From Flavobacterium sangjuense (lineage in GTDB: Bacteria > Bacteroidota > Bacteroidia > Flavobacteriales > Flavobacteriaceae): a stretch of 64,000 nt of DNA. This document shows, one piece after another, positions 26,150-37,160 of the stretch (the stretch's first letter is position 1; the number at the start of each line of letters is the position of its first letter). A model generated the notes under the pieces. It was not told the DNA's origin. It saw only the letters and a program-made list of their open reading frames with translations, and searched no databases. The stretch spans positions 1,488,001 to 1,552,000 of the forward strand of contig NZ_CP038810.1 in the NCBI RefSeq assembly GCF_004797125.1. Direction: 5' to 3'. Both the position numbers and the translations under genes were made by a program.

Positions 26150-27823
26150 ATGTGTGGAATTGTATGTGCTTTTGATTTAAAACAAAAAGCAGAAGTCTTA
26201 AGACCAAAAGTGTTGGAAATGTCGAAAATCATCCGTCATCGCGGTCCGGATTGGAGTGGGATTTTCAGTAATGAAAAGGCAATCTTATCGCATGAACGTT
26301 TGGCTATTGTTGATCCGGCTTCGGGAAAACAACCGTTGTTTAGTGAAGATAAAAGTTTGGTTTTGGCTGCCAATGGCGAGATTTACAATCACAGAGATTT
26401 ACGTAAACAATTTGAAGGAAAATATAAATTTCAAACCGAAAGTGACTGCGAAGTTATTTTGGCCTTATATAAAGAAAAAGGCGTTCATTTTATTGATGAG
26501 ATGAACGGGATTTTCGGATTCGCTATTTATGATGTTGCCAAAGACGAATATTTCATCGCTCGTGACCATATGGGAATTATTCCATTGTATATTGGTTGGG
26601 ATCAAAACGGAACTTTTTATGTAGCTTCCGAATTAAAAGCTTTAGAGGGTTATTGTACCAAAATTGAATTATTTCCTCCGGGACATTATATGTCAAGTAA
26701 AGACGGCGAATTTGTGCAATGGTACAAAAGAGAATGGACAGATTATGATGCCGTAAAAGAAAACGCAACCAGCATTACCGAAATCAAAAAAGCATTGGAA
26801 GCAGCTGTTCACCGTCAATTGATGAGCGACGTGCCTTATGGTGTTTTGCTTTCCGGAGGATTAGATTCTTCTATTACTTCGGCTATAGCCAAAAAGTATG
26901 CGCAGAAACGAATCGAATCAGGCGATACAGTTGACGCCTGGTATCCACAATTGCACTCGTTTGCGGTTGGTTTAGAAGGTTCTCCAGATTTGGCTGCAGC
27001 CCAAAAAGTGGCAGACCATTTAGGAACCATTCACCACGAAATTAAATTCACAATTCAGGAAGGATTAGATGCCGTTCGCGATGTGATTTACAATATAGAA
27101 ACTTACGATGTAACTACAATTAGAGCTTCCACACCAATGTATCTGATGGCGCGTGTTATCAAATCTATGGGAATAAAAATGGTATTGTCAGGTGAAGGTT
27201 CAGATGAATTATTCGGAGGTTATTTATACTTCCATAAAGCACCAAATGCCAGAGAATTTCATGAAGAAACGGTTCGTAAATTAAGCAAATTACACATGTA
27301 CGATTGTCTTCGCGCGAACAAAAGTTTGGCCGCTTGGGGAATCGAAGGTCGTGTGCCATTTTTGGACAAAGAATTCATGGATGTCGCGATGCGAATCAAC
27401 CCGCAGGACAAAATGATTAACGGAGAAAGAATGGAAAAATGGGTGCTTAGAAAAGCATTTGAAGATATGTTACCGGCAAGTGTTGCCTGGAGACAAAAAG
27501 AACAATTTAGTGATGGAGTTGGATACAGTTGGATTGATACTTTGAAAGAAATGGTAGCCAAAGAAATTTCGGATGAGCAATTAGCGAATGCTAAATTCAA
27601 ATTCCCGATACAAACACCAACATCAAAAGAAGAATATTATTATCGTTCTATTTTTACCGAACATTTCCCAAGCGATGCAGCCGCTTTAAGCGTTCCTCAG
27701 GAAGCGAGTGTGGCGTGCAGTACCAAAATCGCATTAGAGTGGGATGAAGCGTTTAAAAACATGAATGATCCCTCAGGAAGAGCTGTGGCAAATGTCCACG
27801 ATGATGCCTATATAAAAGCCTAA
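26150..27823 (+). CDS. asnB: Asparagine synthase B (glutamine-hydrolysing)
   Basis: A 557-residue cytosolic enzyme. Cys2 (MCGIVCAF) is the glutaminase nucleophile, exposed after removal of Met1. IRHRGPDWSG (about 29-38), LAIVDPASGKQPL, ANGEIYNH and ESDCEVI complete the glutaminase half. The synthetase half has the PP-loop LLSGGLDSSI (about 233-242), VLSGEGSDELFGGY and RVPFLDKEFMD. Length and motifs fit E. coli AsnB. It is a single-gene transcript with two consecutive terminators behind it. Confidence 0.97.
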   Translation: MCGIVCAFDLKQKAEVLRPKVLEMSKIIRHRGPDWSGIFSNEKAILSHERLAIVDPASGKQPLFSEDKSLVLAANGEIYNHRDLRKQFEGKYKFQTESDCEVILALYKEKGVHFIDEMNGIFGFAIYDVAKDEYFIARDHMGIIPLYIGWDQNGTFYVASELKALEGYCTKIELFPPGHYMSSKDGEFVQWYKREWTDYDAVKENATSITEIKKALEAAVHRQLMSDVPYGVLLSGGLDSSITSAIAKKYAQKRIESGDTVDAWYPQLHSFAVGLEGSPDLAAAQKVADHLGTIHHEIKFTIQEGLDAVRDVIYNIETYDVTTIRASTPMYLMARVIKSMGIKMVLSGEGSDELFGGYLYFHKAPNAREFHEETVRKLSKLHMYDCLRANKSLAAWGIEGRVPFLDKEFMDVAMRINPQDKMINGERMEKWVLRKAFEDMLPASVAWRQKEQFSDGVGYSWIDTLKEMVAKEISDEQLANAKFKFPIQTPTSKEEYYYRSIFTEHFPSDAAALSVPQEASVACSTKIALEWDEAFKNMNDPSGRAVANVHDDAYIKA

Positions 27824-27862
27824 GAAAATCATTTAAAGAGATAAGGACAACCTTAAAAAGTA

Positions 27863-27890
27863 AGCTCAAGGGTAGTAGCTTGAGTTTTGT
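27863..27890 (+). terminator. First terminator behind asnB
   Basis: CTCAAG (27865-27870) pairs with CTTGAG (27879-27884), extended by an A-T and a G-T pair, followed by TTTTGTTTG. Confidence 0.6.
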
Positions 27891-27914
27891 TTGAAGATTA
27901 GTTTGTTTGTTAAA

Positions 27915-27944
27915 AACGTTCGTCATTTTTGATGAGCGTTTTTT
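27915..27944 (+). terminator. Second terminator behind asnB
   Basis: A 10-bp stem (27915-27924 with 27931-27940, two G-T pairs) is followed by a T run. Together with the hairpin at 27863 it insulates asnB from gyrB. Confidence 0.75.
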
Positions 27945-28021
27945 GTTGAAATCATGTCAAAAATGTTAATAACTTAAGGGTTTTAAGCCCAATTTTAAAT
28001 AGGAAATCCTATGTGCTTTTG

Positions 28022-28029
28022 TATATTTG
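28022..28029 (+). promoter_or_regulatory. -7 promoter box of gyrB
   Basis: TATATTTG matches TAnnTTTG, 39 bases before the gyrB ATG. No clear -33 TTG is visible. Confidence 0.5.
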
Positions 28030-28062
28030 CTCGTTAGACAAAAAATAGATTTTTTACCATAA

Positions 28063-30009
<1,947 letters not shown>

Positions 30010-30030
30010 AAAGTGGATTTGTGGATTTGG

Positions 30031-30090
30031 TTATTCGGTTATTCGAATTTCCTTTACACAAATAACCAAATTAAACAAATAACCGAATAA
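30031..30090. repeat. 13-bp inverted repeat of the GGTTATT family in the mdh leader
   Basis: TTATTCGGTTATT (30031-30043) is perfectly repeated as AATAACCGAATAA (30078-30090), with a further GGTTATT/AATAACC pair inside. The region fills most of the 91-bp gap between gyrB and mdh and ends 10 bases before the mdh ATG. Repeats with the same core occur at 5751, 51551 and 59344. Confidence 0.7.
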
Positions 30091-30100
30091 ACATATTAAA

Positions 30101-31036
30101 ATGAAAGTTACGATTGTAGGAGCAGGAAACGTTGGAGCTTCTTGTGCAGATGTTATCTCTTATAGAGGAATAGCAAGTGAAGTAGTAATATTAGATATCA
30201 AAGAAGGTTTTGCTGAAGGTAAGGCTATGGATTTGATGCAATGTGCAACTAATACAGGGTTTAATACTCAAATCACAGGTGTTACAAATGATTATTCTAA
30301 AACAGCGAATAGCGAAGTAGTAGTTATCACTTCCGGGATACCTAGAAAACCAGGAATGACGCGAGAAGAATTAATAGGTATCAATGCTGGAATTGTAAAG
30401 TCAGTTGCAGAAAACTTGTTGAAACATTCTCCAAAAGCTACTTTTGTAATTGTGTCTAATCCAATGGATACTATGACCTATTTAGCTTTCAAATCATTAG
30501 GTTTGCCAAAAAACAAAATCATAGGAATGGGTGGTGCTTTAGATAGTTCTCGTTTTAGATATTATTTATCAAAAGAACTAGACATACCATCTAATGATGT
30601 TTCAGCTATGGTTATTGGAGGTCATGGTGATACTACAATGATTCCATTAACACGTTTGGCTTCTTATAATGGAATTCCGGTTTCGGAGTTTTTGTCACAA
30701 GAAAAATTAGATAAAGTAGCTGCTGACACAATGGTTGGTGGTGCTACTTTAACCGGGCTTTTAGGAACTTCGGCTTGGTATGCTCCAGGGGCATCTGTGG
30801 CTTATTTGGTTGATAGTATATTAAATAACCAAAAGAAAATGATAGCCTGTTCGGTATTCTTAGAAGGTGAATATGGACAAAGCGATATCTGCATTGGTGT
30901 GCCATGTATCATTGGTAAAAATGGTGTAGAAAAAATAGTTGACATCACTTTAAATGCTGATGAAAAAGCAAAATTTGCGAAGAGCGCGGATGCGGTTAGA
31001 GCAATGAATGGTGACTTGAAATCAATCTTAGGATAA
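30101..31036 (+). CDS. mdh: Malate dehydrogenase
   Basis: A 311-residue NAD-dependent enzyme of the citric-acid cycle that interconverts malate and oxaloacetate. The Rossmann loop is VGAGNVGASCADV (6-18). GIPRKPGMTREEL holds the substrate-binding Arg residues, NPMDTMTYL follows, and GGHGDTTM (about 173-180) holds the catalytic His. Length and motifs fit the LDH-like MDH type of Bacteroidota. It has a strong terminator behind it and the repeat-derived hairpin in front of it. Confidence 0.96.
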   Translation: MKVTIVGAGNVGASCADVISYRGIASEVVILDIKEGFAEGKAMDLMQCATNTGFNTQITGVTNDYSKTANSEVVVITSGIPRKPGMTREELIGINAGIVKSVAENLLKHSPKATFVIVSNPMDTMTYLAFKSLGLPKNKIIGMGGALDSSRFRYYLSKELDIPSNDVSAMVIGGHGDTTMIPLTRLASYNGIPVSEFLSQEKLDKVAADTMVGGATLTGLLGTSAWYAPGASVAYLVDSILNNQKKMIACSVFLEGEYGQSDICIGVPCIIGKNGVEKIVDITLNADEKAKFAKSADAVRAMNGDLKSILG

Positions 31037-31053
31037 TATTTATATACCTATAT

Positions 31054-31083
31054 AAAAAGGCTGCAATTTTTGCAGTCTTTTTT
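31054..31083 (+). terminator. Rho-independent terminator of mdh
   Basis: AAAAAGGCTGCAA pairs with TTGCAGTCTTTTT around a TTT loop (13 bp, one G-T pair), ending in a T run. Confidence 0.9.
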
Positions 31084-31104
31084 TTGATATTAATCAGTAA
31101 AATA

Positions 31105-31135
31105 TTGGTTAATCTTATCTATAATTATATATTTG
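31105..31135 (+). promoter_or_regulatory. secDF promoter (TTG-N20-TATATTTG)
   Basis: TTG (31105-31107) and TATATTTG (31128-31135) are 20 bases apart. The transcript would have a leader of about 110 bases before the secDF ATG. Confidence 0.7.
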
Positions 31136-31250
31136 CACGTTTCAAAAAAAGTGAGATTATTGTAAATCCAACTCTTTAGCTTCTAACGTTTTGAATTACA
31201 GTACATTTTTATAAAAAATAACAAACAAAAATTAATTAATTTTAGTAATA

Positions 31251-34223
31251 ATGCAGAATAAAGGACTAGTTAAATTTTTCGCAATACTATTTGCATTGGT
31301 AAGTATCTATTCACTTTCGTTCACTTTTGTGGCGAACAAAGTAAAAGAGGACGCCAAAAACTTCTCAGCAGGAGATCCAGTAAAAGAAATTAAATATCTT
31401 GACTCAATTGGAAAGGAAAATGTTTTCAATTTAGGGTTTACTGAGTTTACGTATAACGAAGTAAAAGACAAACAAATCAATAAAGGTCTTGACCTTGAAG
31501 GAGGAATCAACGTAATTCTTCAAATATCTGTTAAAGATGTTTTGAAACAATTATCGAACAATTCTAAAAACCCTGTTTTCAACAAAGCATTAGAAGATGC
31601 CAGATTGAATCAAAGAGGAAATCAATCTTATCTTGATGCGTTTTTCGAAGCATTTGATGCCAATAAAGGAACTACAAAACTAGCTTCTCCTGATATTTTT
31701 GCAAACAGAAATCTTCAGGGACAAATCGACTTTAATATGACCGATGACCAAGTGAAAAAAGTCTTGGTTAAAAAAATTGATGAATCAGTTGAATCGGCTT
31801 TTGGTGTATTAAGAAGTCGTATCGATAAATTTGGTGTAACACAACCAAACATCGTTAAACTTGGACAAACAGGAAGAATCCTTATCGAATTGCCAGGTGC
31901 AAAAGATGTTGACCGTATCAAAAAATTAGTGTCAAGCAAAGCTGAATTAGAGTTCTGGGAAACTTACAAAGCAGAAGAAATGATGGGCTTTTTGCAAGCC
32001 GCAAACGAAGCTTTGAAAGCTACTGTTAAAAGCGAAGAGAAAGTTGCCGCAGCTAAACCTGCAGATTCGTTGACTAAATTATTGACGGATGATAAAGCTA
32101 AAGATTCAGGGGCTGTTAAAAAAGGAAACAATCCATTATTTGACAAATTCATTTCTCAAGGTGGCGGACCGGTTTTAGTCATTGCTTCTCCAAAAGATAC
32201 TGCAATAATCAACTCTTATTTGAGAAGACCTGAAATCCGTAATTTATTACCGGCAGACAAGCGTTATGCAAAATTTGCATGGGGTAAACCAACGGTAGAA
32301 GTTAATGAGAAAACCAAAAAAGAAACTGAAACAGTTGAACTATATGCTTTAAAAGGTAACAGAGAAAATGTTGCTCCAATGAGTGGTGGTGTTATTGTTG
32401 ACGCTAGAGATACGTTTGACCAAATGGGTAAGCCAGCGGTTTCTATGCAAATGAATGGTGCCGGAGCAAGAGTTTGGGAAGAATTAACAGGAAGAGCTTT
32501 TACACAAAAAAGTTATATCGCTATTGCTTTAGATAATGTGGTGTATTCTGCGCCTGGAGTTACTTCCGGACCAATTTCAGGAGGAAGATCAGAAATCACA
32601 GGAAGTTTTGAAGTGGCTGAAACTAAAGATTTAGCAAACGTATTAAGAGCCGGTAAATTACCTGCTGCTGCTGAAATTATACAATCAGAAGTGGTTGGAC
32701 CATCATTGGGAGAAATTGCGATTCACGCAGGTTTAATTTCTTCTATAGTAGGTTTCCTTATGGTATGTTTATGGATGATGTTCTATTACGGAAGGGCAGG
32801 TTGGTATGCTAATGCTGCTTTGATATTGAACTTATTATTCTTGTTTGGTGTAATGGCAAGCTTTGGTTTCGTATTAACATTACCTGGAATTGCGGGTATC
32901 GTTCTTACATTAGGAACTGCGGTTGATGCGAACATCATTATATACGAAAGGGCAAAAGAAGAACTCCGCGACGGAAAAACATTAGGAGATGCTGTAGTTT
33001 CTTCTTATGGATGGAAAGGTGCGATGCGTTCCATCATTGATGCGAACGTAACTCACGTTTTGACCGGAACTATCTTATACGTTTTCGGAACTGGATTAGT
33101 ACAAGGATTTGCTTTGACACTTTTAATTGGTATCGTAACTTCATTGTTTACATCAATCTTTATAGCAAGAATCTTTATTGATAGAGATATTGCTAATAAT
33201 AGAAAATTGACATTCACAACCAACCTTACTAAAAATTGGTTTACAGGTTTCCATTTTGATTTTATCGGAATTAAAAAATGGTCTTACTTATTCTCTACAG
33301 TAGTGGTAATTGGAAGCTGTATTTCTTTCTACGTTAACGGATTGGATCAGGGTGTTGATTTTGTTGGTGGAAGAACATTCCAGGTGAAATTTGAAAAACC
33401 GGTTGAGTCTACTAAAGTGGCTGAAGAATTATCTGCAGCGTTTGGTACTACAGTAGAAGCAAAAGTTTTTGGTAGCGATGACCAATTAAAACTTACAACG
33501 AAATACAAAATCCAGGAAGAAGGTGTTGCTGTTGATAAAGAAGTAAATGAGAAGTTATTTGCTGCTTTGCAAAAGTATTATAACCCAGGTTTGACTTATG
33601 ATAAATTCATCAATTTATATGATGGAAAAACAGTCGGAGTATTGCAATCCTCTAAAGTAGGTGCAGCGATTTCTGCGGATATTAAAACAAACTCATTCTG
33701 GGCCGTTTTAGGAGCTATGTTTGTAGTTTGTTTATACCTTGTGATTTCATTCCGTAAATGGCAGTATTCTCTTGGAGCTTTAGCTGCTGTTGCGCATGAC
33801 GTTATCTTTGTATTGGGAGTTTACTCTTTATTATACAAATACATGCCGTTCCACATGGAAATGGATCAGCACTTTATAGCTGCTATCCTGACGGTAATTG
33901 GATACTCAATGAACGATACCGTAATTGTATTTGACAGAATTAGAGAGTTCCTTGCGGGAGACAAAAAAGGACACTTTAAAGATGTCGTAAATGCGTCTAT
34001 TAATACCACGCTTTCAAGAACATTGAATACCTCATTAACGATGATAATGGTATTGTTAATCATGTTCATCTTTGGTGGAGAATCAATCAGAGGATTTATC
34101 TTCGCGATGTTGATTGGTATCATAATCGGAACCTATTCTTCATTGTTTATTGCGACTCCGGTATTGGTTGACTCAATGAGCAAAAAAGATGTTGCAGATA
34201 TCGAAAAAAGACACGGTAACTAA
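31251..34223 (+). CDS. secDF: Fused protein-export membrane protein SecDF
   Basis: A 990-residue inner-membrane protein that uses the proton gradient to help pull secreted proteins through SecYEG. The SecD half starts with one helix and KGLDLEGGINVILQ (D1 motif), then a large periplasmic domain, then GLISSIVGFLMVCLWMMFYYGRAGWYANAALIL. The SecF half starts near residue 660 with GVDFVGGRTFQVKF. It also has SMNDTVIVFDRIRE in its helical part, matching the D5/D6 regions of RND-like SecF. The fusion is usual in Bacteroidota. It is a single-gene transcript with a terminator behind it. Confidence 0.97.
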   Translation: MQNKGLVKFFAILFALVSIYSLSFTFVANKVKEDAKNFSAGDPVKEIKYLDSIGKENVFNLGFTEFTYNEVKDKQINKGLDLEGGINVILQISVKDVLKQLSNNSKNPVFNKALEDARLNQRGNQSYLDAFFEAFDANKGTTKLASPDIFANRNLQGQIDFNMTDDQVKKVLVKKIDESVESAFGVLRSRIDKFGVTQPNIVKLGQTGRILIELPGAKDVDRIKKLVSSKAELEFWETYKAEEMMGFLQAANEALKATVKSEEKVAAAKPADSLTKLLTDDKAKDSGAVKKGNNPLFDKFISQGGGPVLVIASPKDTAIINSYLRRPEIRNLLPADKRYAKFAWGKPTVEVNEKTKKETETVELYALKGNRENVAPMSGGVIVDARDTFDQMGKPAVSMQMNGAGARVWEELTGRAFTQKSYIAIALDNVVYSAPGVTSGPISGGRSEITGSFEVAETKDLANVLRAGKLPAAAEIIQSEVVGPSLGEIAIHAGLISSIVGFLMVCLWMMFYYGRAGWYANAALILNLLFLFGVMASFGFVLTLPGIAGIVLTLGTAVDANIIIYERAKEELRDGKTLGDAVVSSYGWKGAMRSIIDANVTHVLTGTILYVFGTGLVQGFALTLLIGIVTSLFTSIFIARIFIDRDIANNRKLTFTTNLTKNWFTGFHFDFIGIKKWSYLFSTVVVIGSCISFYVNGLDQGVDFVGGRTFQVKFEKPVESTKVAEELSAAFGTTVEAKVFGSDDQLKLTTKYKIQEEGVAVDKEVNEKLFAALQKYYNPGLTYDKFINLYDGKTVGVLQSSKVGAAISADIKTNSFWAVLGAMFVVCLYLVISFRKWQYSLGALAAVAHDVIFVLGVYSLLYKYMPFHMEMDQHFIAAILTVIGYSMNDTVIVFDRIREFLAGDKKGHFKDVVNASINTTLSRTLNTSLTMIMVLLIMFIFGGESIRGFIFAMLIGIIIGTYSSLFIATPVLVDSMSKKDVADIEKRHGN

Positions 34224-34242
34224 GTTACTTCGTTTATAAAAT

Positions 34243-34274
34243 AAAAGGGTTGTCAGTTTGGCAACCCTTTTTTT
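34243..34274 (+). terminator. Rho-independent terminator of secDF
   Basis: AAAAGGGTTG (34243-34252) pairs with CAACCCTTTT (34262-34271), followed by more T residues. Confidence 0.9.
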
Positions 34275-34276
34275 GT

Positions 34277-34284
34277 TAGATTTG
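34277..34284 (+). promoter_or_regulatory. Possible -7 box of the DUF6414-like gene
   Basis: TAGATTTG matches TAnnTTTG and lies directly behind the secDF terminator, 63 bases before the ATG at 34348. Confidence 0.4.
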
Positions 34285-34347
34285 TTTTGGATAGACTTAT
34301 ATATATGTTGTGCGCAAGCTTCTTCAAAATTCTTAAAATAAACATCA

Positions 34348-35367
34348 ATGAAATCAATAAAGGATTTAATATATTTTGATTACGACAAAGCTAAATCAAT
34401 AAGCAGCCAATTAAGTGGTGGATTAATTAGTGAAATAACTAGAGCAATTGAAGAAGAAGGAGGATTAAATTCTGAGATTGGATTTGATATAAAATTTGTA
34501 AAGGGAAGTGTTGGAAGTTCTGCAAAAGACAAAACAATAAAAACGGAACGAATTGAACTATATCATGAATTACTGAATGATGTTGAAAATAAGCTTACTG
34601 AAAAAAATGTACTTAATGATTTAAACATTTTACTAACTACATCATTCAATGATTTTTTAGAAGAAGTTCCTAACTATAACTACATAAAGGCTTCGGGATG
34701 GAGTTCTTTTGAAGATTTCAAAAGATTCAAAGAAATAATGTCAAATTTCAATGAAATACAAAGGTTGATATATGCATCTGTTCTTGAAAACTCTCCAGAA
34801 ATAATTGCTCAAAAGAAAGAAATAAATGAACTTAAAAGAGGTCTTGCAAAGGCAAACAACGTTAAAGAACTAGCCAAATTAAAGGCAATTGAAAAGCAAT
34901 TTGATAAAACGTTAGAAGAATTTTCAGAAGCTAAACTTTTAGATGAAACTTTTGTAGAAAGAGTTAAGACTTTTTTAGACACTTTTTCTCCGAATAGATT
35001 GAACTTTAGATTAGCTCCATTTGATTTATTTCCTGAATTTCAAATATTATCTAATTTAAAAAGCCAGTATCTTGTTAATGGAAATTTTGAAAATGTAATA
35101 TTTACTTATGGTAGTAGGCCAAACATTAAACTAACTGTGTTTGGCGTAATTACTTCTTGTCCGAGAAAGAAAGATATAAGAGTTGATTTAAATGATGAGT
35201 TTTTAGGATATGAAGATGAAGAATTAACAGAAGCAGTTGCTTATGATAAAATTTTTAGAAATGTTTTTTCATCTTTTGAAGGCTTTGAAAAATTCTTTTT
35301 TGTGCCAAGCTATCCAAAAATTGCAATAAGTCCAATTGCAATATATAGAGAGGTAATAATTGAATAA
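34348..35367 (+). CDS. Orphan protein, probable DUF6414 family
   Basis: A 339-residue protein without signal peptide or membrane helix. The N-terminus (LIYFDYDKAKSISSQLSGGL) resembles the start of the DUF6414 family; the match is from memory. A charged coiled-coil-like stretch (AQKKEINELKRGLAKANNVKELAKLKAIEKQFDKTLEEF) lies at about 153-193, and the C-terminal part is a mixed fold with GSRPNIKLTVFGVITSCPRK. The gene is visibly more AT-rich than secDF (hand counts: 28 G/C in 34561-34680 against 27 in the 60 bases 33841-33900). It stands alone between a terminator and opposite-strand genes, which suggests acquisition. Its function is unknown. Confidence 0.7.
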   Translation: MKSIKDLIYFDYDKAKSISSQLSGGLISEITRAIEEEGGLNSEIGFDIKFVKGSVGSSAKDKTIKTERIELYHELLNDVENKLTEKNVLNDLNILLTTSFNDFLEEVPNYNYIKASGWSSFEDFKRFKEIMSNFNEIQRLIYASVLENSPEIIAQKKEINELKRGLAKANNVKELAKLKAIEKQFDKTLEEFSEAKLLDETFVERVKTFLDTFSPNRLNFRLAPFDLFPEFQILSNLKSQYLVNGNFENVIFTYGSRPNIKLTVFGVITSCPRKKDIRVDLNDEFLGYEDEELTEAVAYDKIFRNVFSSFEGFEKFFFVPSYPKIAISPIAIYREVIIE

Positions 35368-35423
35368 ATCTAGTTTATAACTGTGGTTTTAAGCAGATCC
35401 ATGAGCACTACAAAATCAAAACA

Positions 35424-35449
35424 AAAAAGCCAAACTCTTAGTTTGGCTT
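35424..35449 (-). terminator. Terminator overlapping the stop codon of the 128-aa gene
   Basis: On the minus strand AAGCCAAAC pairs with GTTTGGCTT around a 5-base loop that contains the TAA stop, followed by TTTTGTTTTG. Confidence 0.75.
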
Positions 35450-35824
35450 ATCATTTTTAATAATGTTTCTCAGTACCGCTTTTTCAGGATAATTGATGAC
35501 TTCTAAGGTGATATCTTTGTTCTTGCTGGTTTTTCCATAAATGATATATAATTTTCCGCCTTCTTCTTTAATATTGCTTTTGTCAAAATCGACATCGCCA
35601 TAAGTTAAAACGTTTTTGATATCTGTCGTATCAACCCAGTCTTCTGAAAGTCTTCTCGACGCTTCAATATCATACAAAAACGGCTTGTTTCTGAGGTCAT
35701 TTAAAACTCTGGCATTCGGGAAATAATTGCAACGAGTATCTTTTCCGCTCCAAACCGCGGCGACAAAAAAACAACCAATAACCAAACCTATCAGATAGTA
35801 GGCAAAACGTTGGTAAAACTTCAT
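35438..35824 (-). CDS. Membrane-anchored small protein, DUF4258-like
   Basis: A 128-residue protein with one N-terminal hydrophobic helix (FAYYLIGLVIGCFFVAAVW, about 7-25) and a soluble domain. LSEDWVDTTDIKNVLTYGDVDFDKS and GGKLYIIYGKTSKNKDITLEVI resemble the DUF4258 pattern, seen without the usual N-terminal His. It probably hangs on the inner membrane facing the periplasm. It is a conserved type in Flavobacteria as far as I remember, with no known role. Its stop codon lies in the loop of its own terminator. Confidence 0.75.
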   Translation of the reverse strand: MKFYQRFAYYLIGLVIGCFFVAAVWSGKDTRCNYFPNARVLNDLRNKPFLYDIEASRRLSEDWVDTTDIKNVLTYGDVDFDKSNIKEEGGKLYIIYGKTSKNKDITLEVINYPEKAVLRNIIKNDKPN

Positions 35825-35902
35825 AGTAAATTAATTTTCGGCAAAAGTAATCAAATGTTTTACTATGAACATTGGTTCTGTGCTAAATTTTACACTACTG
35901 TC

Positions 35903-35922
35903 ATTTCCGCGCAGGCGGAAAT
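35903..35922. repeat. GC-rich hairpin ATTTCCGC-GCAG-GCGGAAAT
   Basis: A perfect 8-bp inverted repeat with a 4-base loop that touches the ald stop codon. There is no T run, so it is not a standard terminator. Similar hairpins of the TTCCGCGCAGGCGGAA type are scattered in many bacterial genomes, from memory. Confidence 0.5.
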
Positions 35923-37115
35923 TAGAAAACAATCAAATTAATATCATTATCCGGAAGATTGAACCAATCGCCAATAGCTTTGTTAGTCAAAATCCCATGA
36001 TACAAATAGACACCGTTTTTCAAACCTTTGTTGCAACGAATGGCACTTTCCAAGCCACCATCTTCGGCGATTTGGAGTAGGTAAGGCGTGATGATATTAC
36101 TGATAGAAAGCGAGGCCGTTTTAGAATAACGCGAAGGAATATTCGGCACGCAATAGTGAATGATGTTACTCTTGATAAAAGTCGGATTTTCATGCGTTGT
36201 TACTTCCGAAGTTTCAAAACAACCGCCGGTATCAATACTGACATCTACAATCACGGCACCTTTTTTCATGTGTTCCACCATTGTTTCGGTAACGACAACC
36301 GGACAACGCTCTTTGCCGCGCAATGCTCCAATCGCGACATCGCATCGGCGCAAGGCTTTTAACAATGATTTTGGTTGTATAGTCGACGTAAATATTCTTT
36401 GATTTAAATTGTTTTGCAGTCGGCGTAATTTGGTTATCGAATTGTCAAAAACTTTCACATTGGCTCCTAAACCTAAAGCCGTTTTGGCGGCAAATTCTCC
36501 TGCAGTTCCTGCACCAAGAATCACAACATCAGTAGGAGGAACGCCTGTAATATTGCCAAGCAATAAACCTTTTCCGAATTCGTTGTTAATCATCAGTTCG
36601 GCCGCAATCAAAACGGACGCTGTTCCAGCAATTTCGCTTAACGATTTTACAGCAGGGTACGAACCATCTTCATCTTTGATGTATTCAAAAGCAAGTGCGG
36701 TAATTTTTTTCTTGGATAAGGCTTCGAAGTATTCTTTTTTTCGTGTCTTCAATTGAATCGCAGAGAGCACGATGGCGTTCGTGTTGACTAATCCGATTTC
36801 TTCCATCGTTAAAGGCTCAACCTTTAAAATCATTGGGCAGCTTAATACTTTCTTGACATCTTTGGTAATGGTTGCTCCGGCATCGCTGAATTCTTTATCG
36901 GTATAACTCGCACTCAATCCCGCACCCGATTCAATCATTACTTTGTGTCCGTGTGACGTAAGCGAATTTACAGCATCAGGCGTTAAACAAATACGTCTTT
37001 CCTGATAAGAAGTTTCTTTTGGAATTCCGATAAAGAGTTCACTTTTATGACGATATACTTCTAATTTTTCCTCTTGAGGTAAAAGCTGCTGCTTAGTGAA
37101 AGGTGTAATAGCCAT
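35922..37115 (-). CDS. ald: Alanine dehydrogenase
   Basis: A 397-residue NAD-dependent enzyme that converts alanine to pyruvate and ammonia. The start is ATG 37115; an in-frame TTG at 37124 is ignored. The N-terminal pyruvate-binding part has GIPKETSYQERRICLTPDAV with the substrate Arg, and MILKVEPLT holds the substrate Lys. The Rossmann domain has VVILGAGTAGEFAAKTALGLG, and SIDTGGCFETS follows. A short N-terminal extension (MAITPFTKQQLLPQEEKLEVYRHK) is longer than in most family members. It follows tsaE on the same strand with a 45-base gap. Confidence 0.92.
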   Translation of the reverse strand: MAITPFTKQQLLPQEEKLEVYRHKSELFIGIPKETSYQERRICLTPDAVNSLTSHGHKVMIESGAGLSASYTDKEFSDAGATITKDVKKVLSCPMILKVEPLTMEEIGLVNTNAIVLSAIQLKTRKKEYFEALSKKKITALAFEYIKDEDGSYPAVKSLSEIAGTASVLIAAELMINNEFGKGLLLGNITGVPPTDVVILGAGTAGEFAAKTALGLGANVKVFDNSITKLRRLQNNLNQRIFTSTIQPKSLLKALRRCDVAIGALRGKERCPVVVTETMVEHMKKGAVIVDVSIDTGGCFETSEVTTHENPTFIKSNIIHYCVPNIPSRYSKTASLSISNIITPYLLQIAEDGGLESAIRCNKGLKNGVYLYHGILTNKAIGDWFNLPDNDINLIVF

Positions 37116-37160
37116 ACTGCACAATTGTAATTTTGCTCCAAATTACAAAAATTTATTCAA

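Noticed and set aside
35903..35922. Hairpin at the ald stop as a terminator
   Set aside because: No T run follows on the minus strand, so it is listed as a repeat hairpin only.
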